DNA of 33,238 bases. It comes from Lysobacteraceae bacterium. GTDB taxonomy: Bacteria > Pseudomonadota > Gammaproteobacteria > Xanthomonadales > Xanthomonadaceae. The notes beneath the pieces were generated by a model that saw only the letters and a program-made list of their open reading frames with translations, was not told where the DNA came from and did not search any database. The stretch spans positions 1-33,238 of the forward strand of contig JAJTGG010000014.1 in the NCBI GenBank assembly GCA_021299355.1, in the 5' to 3' direction. Both the position numbers and the translations under genes were made by a program. Numbering within the stretch: the stretch's first letter is position 1; each line of letters begins with the position of its first letter. This document shows positions 1 to 8,145 of the stretch, piece after piece.

Positions 1-65
1 AGCGCTTCAGCTATGCCCAGTTCGCCATGCAGTTCAAACAGCAGTTCGGCTACGCGCTCGACTGA
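1..65 (+). CDS. C-terminal tail of an unidentified protein (partial at left edge)
   Basis: The third forward frame is open from the window edge to a TGA at 63-65 and encodes about 20 residues ending Phe-Gly-Tyr-Ala-Leu-Asp. The codons (CAG, TTC, GCC, GGC, CTC, GAC) look like those of the GC-rich genes here. A strong terminator hairpin begins 22 nt after the stop, as expected for a real gene end. The tail is too short to assign a family and I do not recognise it. It converges with the TonB receptor gene. Confidence 0.5.
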   Translation, partial: RFSYAQFAMQFKQQFGYALD

Positions 66-87
66 TTTAGGCGGTTTCCAGCCAAAG

Positions 88-115
88 AAAAACCCCCGGC
101 ATGCCGGGGGTTTTT
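88..115. terminator. Bidirectional rho-independent terminator (perfect palindrome)
   Basis: A 28-bp perfect palindrome has A5-C5-GGCA on the left and TGCC-G5-T5 on the right. The stem is GC-rich and gives a U-run in either direction. It lies between the convergent end of the left-edge gene (stop at 63-65) and the end of the TonB receptor gene (stop at 132), so it can serve both. Confidence 0.85.
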
Positions 116-131
116 CATAAGAGAATGAAAC

Positions 132-2564
132 TCAAAACTCCTGAGAGAAGCGCAGACCCATCGTTCGCGGTTGGTTTGCGATGGTATAGATCTGGCCATT
201 CGGATAGTCCGGATCGTACCCCGAAGCACCGCAGATGTATTCCGAACAGGCAGTGAACCGGTTGAATTCAGCACGCTGATCGAACAGGTTCTTAACGTAG
301 AAGTTGAGGGTCCAGTTGTTTTTGCGTATGCCTGCCGATAAATCAAATACCGTATAGGCTGGCAAATCGCCAAGAATGCCTCGAACCTCTGTACGCAAGT
401 CGCTGGTGCGCTTGCCTTCGTGCACCATAGAACCTTGGATAAACGGTTCATAATCATTCCAGTCGAAGGTGTAACGTGCGGTCAGATTGCCTTTGAATTC
501 AGCAGTTACCGGCAGGCGCGAGCCCTTGGGAGCTTCCGGATTAGCGCAATTGGTTTCCGGCACGCCGTCACCATTCACAAAACCGCAGTAATTGGCGGTC
601 AATTTTGCGTCGTAAATGGAGAAGCCGCCGGAAATAGCCAAGTTGTAGGTTGCCGCCCAATTCAAATCTACTTCAAGGCCGTCAATCTGCGCCTGATTGG
701 CGTTTTTGATTTCAGTCAGACCATTGGCGCCCAGAATTGCAAACTGGAAGTCCTTCCATTTCTGGCGGAATACCGCACCGTTGAATGTCAGACGATTATC
801 CATCCAGGAGGTTTTCCAACCGAATTCCAGATTGGTCAGATAATCGGACAGATACGGCGGCAAGGTGCCTCTGCGGTTCACGCCGCCTGGCCGATAACCC
901 TCGGACCATGTGCCGTAAATGAGCTTATCGGAGTCGAGTTTGTAGGTTAGATTAAACTTGCCGAGCGTACCGCTTTCTTTGGTAATTTTATCGAATACTT
1001 TGCATGGTGCGGTTTTATATGGGTCGGTGTTGCCCGCGGCAATACAGGAAGCCTCACCATAGGAGGAGCTTGGGGAAAAGCCCGCGCTGAATCCGAAGAA
1101 GCCTTTCAATCCGTTGTCGTGTTCAAAATAACGGATGCCTGCAGTTGCCGTCAGCTTATCGGTGAAATCGAAACTGAATTCACCGAATGCGGCCTTTTCA
1201 TCATCGCGACGATCCTGCTTGGTCAGCCAAATGGTATCTTCCCAGCCCGGAACATCATAGAAGTCCGCAAAATCATCAATCTTGTAACGCTGCTGAATAT
1301 CGTGGGACTGGTTCTGCATGAACACGCCGCCAATAAAGCGGAATCGCTCATCCTGAGGTGAAGAAATCCGCAGTTCATGGCTTTGCTTCTTGTAACGGTC
1401 TTTACCCAAAATATACTGCGCCGGATTGATATAGTCCGAATTATTATCAATCGCATAGGCGCCATAACCCGAAACCACATCGTACCAATAGCCGTAATCG
1501 GTATAGTCGGATTCCACATCGATATCACGGTTTAAATTGGCGTACGAATATACCAAATCAAAATTACCGACTTTGCCGGTAACCGTCAACGCAGCTTGGG
1601 TGAATTTATCATCAATGCGCTCAGGATAATAGCGATTGATTGAACGCTCACCGACCACAGGGTCATTCGAGAAACTGCCATTGGTTTTCTCATCCTGGAA
1701 CATAATTGTTGGCATGATTGACCAATTCTCGTTCAAGTCCAGTTTCAAGGCAGCGCGGGCACCGGATGTGTGCGAATCGTTGTAATTCTTTTCAGCCAGA
1801 TTGCCGTTATTGATGGTGATTCCCGATGTCGGGAATGTCCGCTCGCCATAGGCATTATCGATCCAGCCGGCATCCTTCTGATCCCAGGCTACAAGGCGAA
1901 TTGCCGCATTGTCTGAAACCGGAATATTCACAAAGCCTTCGGCAACGGTGCCGGTGCCGCCGTCAGTAATGGAGTTCACTTCCACCGAATAACCGGCAGA
2001 AAAACCGGCAGTGCTGGGCTTGTTGGTAATAATTTTCAATGTGCCTGATTGCGAGCTTGCACCGTACAGAGTGCCCTGCGGACCGGCCAATGCTTCAACA
2101 CGCTCGATATCGTAAATGTGCACATCCAGTGCGCCGCCAATTGTGGTCACCGGCTGTTCGTCCAGATAAACGCCAACCGATGGAGACGAAGCGGAGTGAT
2201 TGCCATCACCACCACTGACTACGCCTCGGAAATACGGCGTTGAAGTGCCACCCTCGCCCTGGGTATAGGAAAGGCTTGGCAACAACTTGGCATAATCTTT
2301 GAAATCACTGACGTTTTGCTCGGCAAGCTTCTGGGTGCCCAATACCTGAATGCTGATTGGCACTTCCTGCAGGTTTTCCGTGCGCTTCTGCGCGGTCACG
2401 GTAACCGCATCAAGCACGGCCTTCTTGTCTTCAGTCGCAGCCTGGTCATCCGGGCTGGCAAAAGCCGCCGTGCTGAGCGCCATGTAAATCGCAGCCGTGA
2501 GCGCGGGGCTTCCGGGTACTGCTCGAGGACGGGGCCCAATGCATCCTTCAACGGGCCCAGCCAA
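132..2564 (-). CDS. TonB-dependent outer-membrane receptor, abnormal 5' end
   Basis: Outer-membrane beta-barrel receptor of the FecA/CirA-like superfamily, importing a ligand with energy from TonB-ExbB-ExbD. The mature part starts near residue 37 (Ala-Ser-Pro-Asp-Asp). A TonB-box-like Asp-Ala-Val-Thr-Val-Thr-Ala is followed by the plug domain (about residues 55-190) and then the barrel. The last residue is Phe, as usual for barrel proteins. Three Cys pairs lie in predicted loops. The substrate is unknown.

The 5' end is odd. The only start upstream of the signal-peptide core is a TTG at 2564, two codons after an in-frame TGA and inside the sulfotransferase gene. The protein would begin with about 20 residues that are an out-of-frame reading of that gene. 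The hydrophobic core (Ala-Leu-Thr-Ala-Ala-Ile-Tyr-Met-Ala-Leu) lacks the expected Met/Lys/Arg n-region. An ATG within the core at residue 28 is too late to leave a working signal. No ribosome-binding site is visible. The gene is AT-rich relative to most of the window. Expression and export are doubtful. Confidence 0.85.
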   Translation of the reverse strand: MAGPVEGCIGPRPRAVPGSPALTAAIYMALSTAAFASPDDQAATEDKKAVLDAVTVTAQKRTENLQEVPISIQVLGTQKLAEQNVSDFKDYAKLLPSLSYTQGEGGTSTPYFRGVVSGGDGNHSASSPSVGVYLDEQPVTTIGGALDVHIYDIERVEALAGPQGTLYGASSQSGTLKIITNKPSTAGFSAGYSVEVNSITDGGTGTVAEGFVNIPVSDNAAIRLVAWDQKDAGWIDNAYGERTFPTSGITINNGNLAEKNYNDSHTSGARAALKLDLNENWSIMPTIMFQDEKTNGSFSNDPVVGERSINRYYPERIDDKFTQAALTVTGKVGNFDLVYSYANLNRDIDVESDYTDYGYWYDVVSGYGAYAIDNNSDYINPAQYILGKDRYKKQSHELRISSPQDERFRFIGGVFMQNQSHDIQQRYKIDDFADFYDVPGWEDTIWLTKQDRRDDEKAAFGEFSFDFTDKLTATAGIRYFEHDNGLKGFFGFSAGFSPSSSYGEASCIAAGNTDPYKTAPCKVFDKITKESGTLGKFNLTYKLDSDKLIYGTWSEGYRPGGVNRRGTLPPYLSDYLTNLEFGWKTSWMDNRLTFNGAVFRQKWKDFQFAILGANGLTEIKNANQAQIDGLEVDLNWAATYNLAISGGFSIYDAKLTANYCGFVNGDGVPETNCANPEAPKGSRLPVTAEFKGNLTARYTFDWNDYEPFIQGSMVHEGKRTSDLRTEVRGILGDLPAYTVFDLSAGIRKNNWTLNFYVKNLFDQRAEFNRFTACSEYICGASGYDPDYPNGQIYTIANQPRTMGLRFSQEF

Positions 2565-4516
2565 GTTTCAAAATGGCGCCAGTGATCGACGCCTTCCTTG
2601 TAAATCGGTTGTCTGACCTGTTCCGAACTTGCGGTTCTTACCGGACGGACATTTTCAAAGAAACGCAGGCAGCTTTCTTCAAATGGCAAACTGCAATACG
2701 CCAGCAGGCGGCGAACCTCCGTTTCGGTATCGGCAACCAAACTTTCGTAATGTACCCTGTATACCCTGCCAGGCATTACGGAATCGAAGTGCGCCATGAG
2801 CTCGACATAATCCCGATAATAGCTGCCCATATCATCAAGGCTATAACTAAAGTTTTGACCGCGTGCAAAATGCTGTTTGAAATTTGAGAAACAACAGGCC
2901 ATCGGATGACGCCGTGCATCGATTATCTTCGCGTTGGGCAGCACCAATTGAATCAGCGCCACGTGGGCATAGTTATTCGGCATTTTATCGATGAAAAACG
3001 GTGTGCTACGTTTGCGGTGAATACGCGTATTTTCAATATAGCGTTTGCCATATGCTTTGCATTGGGCATCAGTAATATGCTCGAGCGCAGGGTAATAGGT
3101 GCTAGTTTTCTTATTTTCAAGTGTCCGGTACAGATCCTTGGTCACGGCAATCATATCCGGTAATTCCATTGTGCCTTCAACCATTGAATGGCTGGACAGA
3201 ATCTGTTCTACCAATGTGGAACCGGCTCGAGGCATGCCCAGAATAAAAATAGGCTCGGCACTGTCAAATCCGAATGCGTTCCGTGCTTCGAAAAAATCCC
3301 GATTGAACAATGCTTTGTTCTGTTCAAGCTTTAGACGGTTTCGATGAACACTGAAGTTAATCATAGTTTTGCGCAGTGCATTGCCACACGCATAGGCCTG
3401 AAAAGCCGATGCATATTCTTTTTGGTCTTCCAGCGCCTTACCCAATGCAAAATTGAAATGGAATCGATCTTCTTCGGTGAGTTCGCCAACAGACAATTGA
3501 TGCCGTATTTCAGTGATGTCTTGTGTACTGAAGCGGAAGGTTTTGAGATTGGCAAGACTCCAATACGCTTCACCATAGCTTGGCTCAAGCGCAATACTAC
3601 GGCGATACGCGCTCACTGCGCGGTCAATATGGCCTGCAGTCTTCAGTGTATGGCCGAAACTGTGCCAAATCCTGGAATAACCGTCATTTTGGGCCAAGAC
3701 CTGTTCATATAATTTGATACCATTGTCAAAATCACCGATTTTACTCAAAGCCACGGCTTTCAGATTTAGGTAGCTCAAATTGCCGACGTCGGATTTCAGC
3801 AAATACTCGCATTGCTCCAGAACTTCGGCGAAACGGTTATTCCGACTGAGGACATATGCATAATTCTGGCGCGCAAAATTAAAGCTCGGCGCCAACTCTA
3901 GGCAACGTATCAGAAGATGTTCGGCATCAATATCTCTGCCAAGACGTGCAGCCACTTCAGCCAACATGCGTATCGCTGCAACATCGGTGGGATTTTCCTG
4001 CAGATAATCTTTCAACGCCCTTTCGGCGACCGGAATATCGTTTTCGCTCATGGCGGCAGCGGCAGCCAACAGCCTCGGGTTGCCATCGGAATGGCGCAGC
4101 TGCATGGCATAGGCCGCATCGGCGGCAACGGCATCGCCGTTGGCGGAATGGATATCGGCGATGGCCAGCCAGGCTTTCGGCGAGTCGGCTTTGAGTGCGA
4201 CCGACTCACGCAGTGCGGCCAATGCTTTGTCACCCATGCCCATGCGACGGTACAACTGCCCGAGCTCGAGATGCACGGCGAACCATTGCGGGCGGAGCGT
4301 GCGAAGACGCAGGAGCACCTTCTCGGCCGGCGCAAGATGTCCCTGCTTTGCCTTGGCCAGGGCATTGAGCAGAAGTGCGTTCGGTTGTTCCGGCAATACC
4401 TTCAGGATTTCATCGGTCTGCGCTTCAGCCAAACGCGGCTGCTCCGCCAACAGCTTGGCAGCTTGTGACAGGGCGGCTTCCAATCCAGACGATGGGTCCG
4501 GGACGGCTGACATCAT
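2396..4516 (-). CDS. TPR-repeat sulfotransferase
   Basis: Predicted PAPS-dependent sulfotransferase with an N-terminal tetratricopeptide array (about residues 15-340) and a C-terminal sulfotransferase domain (about 420-675). The 5'-phosphosulfate loop is Gly-Met-Pro-Arg-Ala-Gly-Ser-Thr-Leu near residues 427-435. The 3'-phosphate region is Asp-Ala-Arg-Arg-His-Pro with a downstream Cys-Phe-Ser-Asn-Phe near 530-545. Family proteins commonly end soon after the Trp-Leu-Gly-Pro-Leu segment (about residue 655). Here the frame runs on for about 40 basic residues encoded by the receptor's signal-peptide and plug DNA read in another frame, which suggests the native stop was lost. The start is ATG 4516 (ATGATG), with AAGG a few bases upstream. 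Family members often neighbour TonB receptors in xanthomonads. The acceptor substrate is unknown. The gene is more AT-rich than the core genes to its right. Confidence 0.85.
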   Translation of the reverse strand: MMSAVPDPSSGLEAALSQAAKLLAEQPRLAEAQTDEILKVLPEQPNALLLNALAKAKQGHLAPAEKVLLRLRTLRPQWFAVHLELGQLYRRMGMGDKALAALRESVALKADSPKAWLAIADIHSANGDAVAADAAYAMQLRHSDGNPRLLAAAAAMSENDIPVAERALKDYLQENPTDVAAIRMLAEVAARLGRDIDAEHLLIRCLELAPSFNFARQNYAYVLSRNNRFAEVLEQCEYLLKSDVGNLSYLNLKAVALSKIGDFDNGIKLYEQVLAQNDGYSRIWHSFGHTLKTAGHIDRAVSAYRRSIALEPSYGEAYWSLANLKTFRFSTQDITEIRHQLSVGELTEEDRFHFNFALGKALEDQKEYASAFQAYACGNALRKTMINFSVHRNRLKLEQNKALFNRDFFEARNAFGFDSAEPIFILGMPRAGSTLVEQILSSHSMVEGTMELPDMIAVTKDLYRTLENKKTSTYYPALEHITDAQCKAYGKRYIENTRIHRKRSTPFFIDKMPNNYAHVALIQLVLPNAKIIDARRHPMACCFSNFKQHFARGQNFSYSLDDMGSYYRDYVELMAHFDSVMPGRVYRVHYESLVADTETEVRRLLAYCSLPFEESCLRFFENVRPVRTASSEQVRQPIYKEGVDHWRHFETWLGPLKDALGPVLEQYPEAPRSRLRFTWRSARRLLPARMTRLRLKTRRPCLMRLP

Positions 4517-4674
4517 GAGCCTTAATCAAGGTTAAACATTGGTTAAAAATAGCATATTTGGGGGCAACAAGCACTTTCGCGGAATGGCTTCGAGGGTAGG
4601 CGCCCCCTTCAGAACACTTGACTACAAGGGAGGAAACAGGGAATTCTGTGCTTGTTACCCTTGGAATAGAAGCC

Positions 4675-5130
4675 ATGCGCAATCCACTCCTTATCGGCTT
4701 CATACTCAACCTTGTGCTCTCGGCCAGCGGCTGTGCCAAGCTCGCCGAAGCGCCCTCGGTGGAACTGAAAGGCAAACGCTACACGGTCGAACTGGCCGAC
4801 ACGCCGGAGCTGCGGGAACGCGGCCTGATGTTCCGTAGGGACATGCCCGCCGACGCCGGCATGCTGTTCATCCATGACAACGAAGAACCCTTGGCGTACT
4901 GGATGAAAAACACCTATATCCCACTCGACATCCTGTATTTCGACAGCAAGCTCAGGCTGATTTCGGCACAGCTCGGGGTTCCGCCCTGCGGAGACCAGCC
5001 GCGCTGCCCGACTTTTGCAAGCGCGGGCCCCGCCCAGTACGTTCTTGAGCTGAATGCCGGCCAAGCGGCCGCACTCGACCTGAAACCCGGTGATACGCTA
5101 CGTCTGACGGGCGTGAAGCCGGTCCAGTAG
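4675..5130 (+). CDS. DUF192 family lipoprotein
   Basis: Small DUF192 protein, 151 residues from ATG 4675. The N-terminus is a lipoprotein-type signal: Met-Arg-Asn, a hydrophobic stretch, then Ser-Ala-Ser-Gly-Cys with the lipidated Cys at residue 20. It is therefore expected to be membrane-anchored facing the periplasm. The conserved DUF192 segments are present: an Arg-Glu-Arg-Gly-Leu-Met-Phe-Arg motif, a Met-Leu-Phe segment, Trp-Met-Lys-Asn-Thr, Pro-Leu-Asp, and the late Val-Leu-Glu-Leu-Asn-Ala-Gly. The biochemical role of the family is not established. An upstream in-frame TTG at 4618 would bury the signal peptide, so it was not chosen. The gene is divergent from the sulfotransferase and 17 nt before the SirB1-like gene, with which it is probably co-transcribed. 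Confidence 0.85.
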   Translation: MRNPLLIGFILNLVLSASGCAKLAEAPSVELKGKRYTVELADTPELRERGLMFRRDMPADAGMLFIHDNEEPLAYWMKNTYIPLDILYFDSKLRLISAQLGVPPCGDQPRCPTFASAGPAQYVLELNAGQAAALDLKPGDTLRLTGVKPVQ

Positions 5131-5147
5131 CATCCAAGGGGGCGCGG

Positions 5148-5993
5148 ATGACCGCAGTAGCAGAATTACCGGAATGGGGTCGGCTGGCGGCCATGGCGGA
5201 TTCCGACTTGCCCTTGCTGGAAACCGCACTGCTGATCGCCCGTGATGAATATCCGGAACTCGAGACCGCCGATTACCTGTCCATGGTGGATTCCTATGGC
5301 CGGCGACTGAATGCCTCACTGAGCGATGGACTCGATATCCCCTCAAAATTGACCGCTATCAACCATTTTCTATACAAGGAACTGGGATTCTCCGGCAATG
5401 CCCGGAACTACGAGGACCCCCGTAACAGCTACCTGAACCAGGTCTTCGACCGTCGCCTGGGCATACCGATTTCTTTGGCCGTGATTCATATCGCCGTGAT
5501 GCACCGTGTCGGACTGCCGCTGGAAGGCATTTCCTTTCCGGGGCATTTTCTGGTTCGGCTTCCGGTTGATGACGGTATTCTGGTGCTGGACCCGTTCAAT
5601 CAGGGCCGTCCGGTCAGCATTGAAGAGTTGCGGGAGCGGGTCACCCCACATCTGGACGGACAGCCGCCCAGTGATTCGCAGCTGTTCCAGATTCTGGCAC
5701 CCGCCAGCGCCCGCACGATATTGATGCGGATGCTGCGCAATCTCCAGACGATTTACCTGCATCAGGGCGATCACGAACGGGTGGCGCGCAGTGCCGACCG
5801 CATTCTCAAGCTTTCACCCGACCTTCCCGATGCGTTGCGCGATCGGGGCCTGGCTTATGCGGAAATCGGCTACCGCAAAGGCGCAGATGCGGATTTCATG
5901 CGCTACCTGCAGTTGCGTCCGGAAGCGGATGACGCCGACACCATCCGCGGGCTCCTGATCGAGGGCGCGTCCGTGCAGAAGCGTCTGAATTAA
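5148..5993 (+). CDS. SirB1 family transglutaminase-like/TPR protein
   Basis: 281-residue protein of the SirB1/UPF0162 family. A transglutaminase-like fold occupies about residues 35-165, with the family hallmarks [10 protein letters not shown], Asp-Pro-Arg-Asn-Ser-Tyr-Leu, Arg-Arg-Leu-Gly-Ile-Pro-Ile-Ser-Leu and Phe-Pro-Gly-His-Phe-Leu-Val. Helical TPR-like repeats follow (about 190-270). The family has no Cys-His-Asp catalytic triad that I can see here, so it is probably a scaffold rather than a peptidase. Its molecular role is unclear. The start is ATG 5148, preceded by a G-rich stretch. The last 4 nt overlap the end of the convergent rubredoxin gene, with no room for a terminator between them. 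Confidence 0.85.
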
Positions 5994-6172
5994 GCAATCA
6001 CCATTTCGAAATCAGCCTTGCCGACACCGCAGTCCGGGCAGCACCAGTCTTCCGGCACGTCTTCCCATCGCGTACCGGGCGCGATGCCTTCATCCGGCCA
6101 GCCTTCGGCCTCATGGTATTCAAATCCGCACACGATGCAGATCCAGCTGCGAAATTCCGCGTTGTCCGACAT
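5990..6172 (-). CDS. rubA: Rubredoxin
   Basis: 60-residue iron-only electron carrier. The Fe ligands are Cys12-x2-Cys15-Gly and Cys45-Pro-Asp-Cys48-Gly, the standard rubredoxin pattern. An additional Cys44 sits directly before the second pair. The aromatic core residues (Trp10, Tyr19, Trp43, Phe55) are in place. Length is typical. Rubredoxins shuttle electrons to alkane hydroxylases, to peroxide or oxygen detoxification enzymes, or to other oxidoreductases; no obvious redox partner is adjacent. The start is ATG 6172, with AGGTG just upstream on the minus strand. It is divergent from thiE across 45 bp that contain a perfect -10 hexamer and a dyad. The gene symbol is by family; rub/rd names vary. 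Confidence 0.93.
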
Positions 6173-6184
6173 AAAAGCACCTAG

Positions 6185-6204
6185 AATGGAGTTCTGCCTC
6201 CATT
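6185..6204. repeat. Inverted repeat over the rubredoxin promoter
   Basis: AATGGAG (6185-6191) and CTCCATT (6198-6204) form a 7-bp perfect dyad with a 6-nt spacer. It overlaps the start of the predicted minus-strand -10 hexamer and the expected transcription start. It lies 13 nt before the thiE start codon. It could be a repressor operator; an mRNA hairpin is less likely because part of it precedes the predicted start of the rubredoxin transcript. Confidence 0.45.
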
Positions 6205-6207
6205 ATA
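6202..6207 (-). promoter_or_regulatory. Candidate -10 element for rubredoxin
   Basis: Read on the minus strand this is a perfect TATAAT hexamer, 30 nt before the rubredoxin ATG. No good -35 hexamer is seen 16-18 nt upstream (an AGCGGG-like sequence sits there), so the promoter may rely on an activator or be weak. Confidence 0.45.
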
Positions 6208-6217
6208 TTTCAGCCTG

Positions 6218-6856
6218 ATGCCTTCCCGCTTGGAAAACCGCCGTGGCGTTTACCTGATCACGCCGGACTTGGACGACACCCGCCGCCTGCTTGCCCTCTG
6301 CGAGGACCTGCTGACACAGCCCGTGGCCCTGTTCCAGTACCGGAACAAAAGCGCCTCGGCCAGTCTGAAGCACAGACAGGCGAGCGCCCTGCTGGAGTCC
6401 TGCCGGAAAGCCGGGGTGCCACTGCTGATCAATGACGACTGGCGGCTGGCCGCGGATCTCGGTGCCGATGGCGTGCATCTGGGCAGGCTCGATGACGAGC
6501 CGGCAGCAGTGCGCGACGCCTTGGGAAGCCAGGCACTGATCGGTGTGTCCTGCTACAACGAGTTGGCCAGGGCGCGTGATGCGGCCGCGCTGGACGTCGA
6601 TTACCTGGCCTTCGGTGCGGTTTTTCCGTCACCGACCAAGCCGATGGCCGCACCGGCCCCGCTGCATCTTTTCACCGAAGCACGGACACTGGGCAAGGCA
6701 ACGGTCGCCATCGGCGGTATTACACCGGATAATAGTGCGCAACTGCGCGATGCCGGTGCCGATTTCATTGCGGTGATTTCCGGTGTCTTCGATGCCCCGG
6801 ATCCGTCCGCGGCGCTCGCCGCCTACAACCATTCCTTCAGTAAGGTCATCCCATGA
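6218..6856 (+). CDS. thiE: Thiamine-phosphate synthase
   Basis: Joins HMP-pyrophosphate and the thiazole phosphate to give thiamine phosphate, in the cytoplasm. 212-residue TIM barrel of usual length. The signature residues are present: Gln40-x-Arg-x-Lys44, Asn72-Asp-Asp74, Asp84-Gly-Val-His-Leu-Gly, Phe136-Pro-Ser-Pro-Thr-Lys141 for the pyrophosphate/thiazole phosphate site, and a late Ile-Gly-Gly-Ile. The start is ATG 6218; no clear Shine-Dalgarno is visible. Only 45 bp separate it from divergent rubredoxin, and I saw no TPP riboswitch (no CTGAGA-type core) in them. It overlaps hemL by 4 nt (ATGA), so hemL translation is probably coupled to it. thiC lies about 26 kb away at the right edge. 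Confidence 0.93.
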
Positions 6857-8145
6857 ACCACGATCAAAGCCACACCCTGTTCCAGCAAGCCCGTCAGTTG
6901 ATGCCCGGCGGCGTCAACTCGCCGGTGCGTGCCTTCAAATCGGTCGGTGGCGAACCGTTCTTCGCCAAGCGCGCCGAAGGCGCCTATCTGATCGATGTCG
7001 ACGGCAACCGTTACATCGACTACATCGGCTCCTGGGGCCCGATGATTGCCGGCCATGCCCATCCCGCCGTCATCGCCGCCGTGGACAAAGTGATGCGCGA
7101 CGGCCTGAGCTTCGGCGTGCCGAATGCGTTGGAAGTGACCATGGCACAGGCCATCACCCGCCTGGTGCCCAGCTGTGAAATGGTACGCATGGTCAATTCC
7201 GGCACCGAAGCGACACTGTCAGCCATCCGGCTGGCGCGGGGCGCCACCGGCCGCAACCGCATCGTGAAATTCGAGGGCTGCTACCACGGTCATGGCGATT
7301 CCTTTCTGGTGAAAGCCGGTTCGGGCATGCTGACGCTCGGGGTGCCGAATTCACCGGGCGTACCGAAATCCCTGGCCGATCTGACATTGACCCTGAGCTA
7401 CAACGATATCGAAGGCGCGACGCGCCTGTTCGCCGAACTCGGCGAGGACATCGCCGGCGTCATCGTCGAGCCGATCGTGGGTAACGCCAATTGCATCCTG
7501 CCGGCCGAGGGCTACCTGCAGCACCTGCGCGACCTCTGTACGCAGTATGGCAGCCTGCTGATTTTCGATGAAGTGATGACCGGATTCCGGGTCGCGCTCG
7601 GCGGCGCACAGGCGTTATACGGCATTACCCCGGACCTCACCACCTTCGGCAAGATCATCGGTGGCGGTATGCCGGTCGGTGCCTACGGCGGCCGCCGCGA
7701 CCTGCTCAGCCAAATCGCACCGAGCGGTCCGATCTACCAGGCCGGCACGCTCAGCGGCAACCCGGTGGCCATGGCCGCCGGTCTGGCCACGCTGGAGCTG
7801 ATTCAGGTCCCGGGTTTCTATGAAAACCTTTCGGCGCGGACGCAGCAATTGCGCGACGGCCTTCAGAATGCCGCAGATGAGGCCGGCATTGCGTTCACCA
7901 CCACCGGTGTCTGCGCCATGTTCGGACTGTATTTCTGCGAAGGACCGATCAACGGCTATGCCGATGCCATGCGTTCCGACAGCAGCCGTTTCAACCGTTT
8001 CTTCCATGGCATGTTGGAACGGGGGGTGTATTTCGCACCATCGGCGTTCGAAGCGGGCTTCCTGTCGGCCAAGCATGGCGATGCCGAAATAGAACAGACT
8101 TTGTCCGCAGCACGCGCCGTTTTCACCGAAATCGCCGCCGCCTGA
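6853..8145 (+). CDS. hemL: Glutamate-1-semialdehyde 2,1-aminomutase
   Basis: PLP enzyme converting glutamate-1-semialdehyde to 5-aminolevulinate in the C5 route to haem and other tetrapyrroles. 430 residues, the normal length. The N-terminal [11 protein letters not shown] is diagnostic. The PLP Schiff-base lysine is Lys267 in [10 protein letters not shown], preceded by Asp-Glu-Val-Met-Thr-Gly-Phe-Arg. The start ATG overlaps the thiE stop (ATGA). Its own stop overlaps the next start by one base (TGATG), placing it inside a translationally coupled string. The thiE-hemL order matches that recalled for xanthomonads. Confidence 0.96.

Noticed and set aside
4560-4607. GGGGGC and GCCCCC arms about 36 nt apart upstream of the DUF192 gene
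   Set aside because: Short GC arms with a long loop are expected by chance, and no U-run or regulatory layout accompanies them.
4618-4623. TTGACT as a -35 hexamer for the DUF192 gene
   Set aside because: The sequences 16-18 nt downstream (GAATTC/AATTCT) are poor -10 hexamers.
6173-6217. TPP riboswitch before thiE
   Set aside because: The space is only 45 bp and contains none of the conserved TPP aptamer elements.
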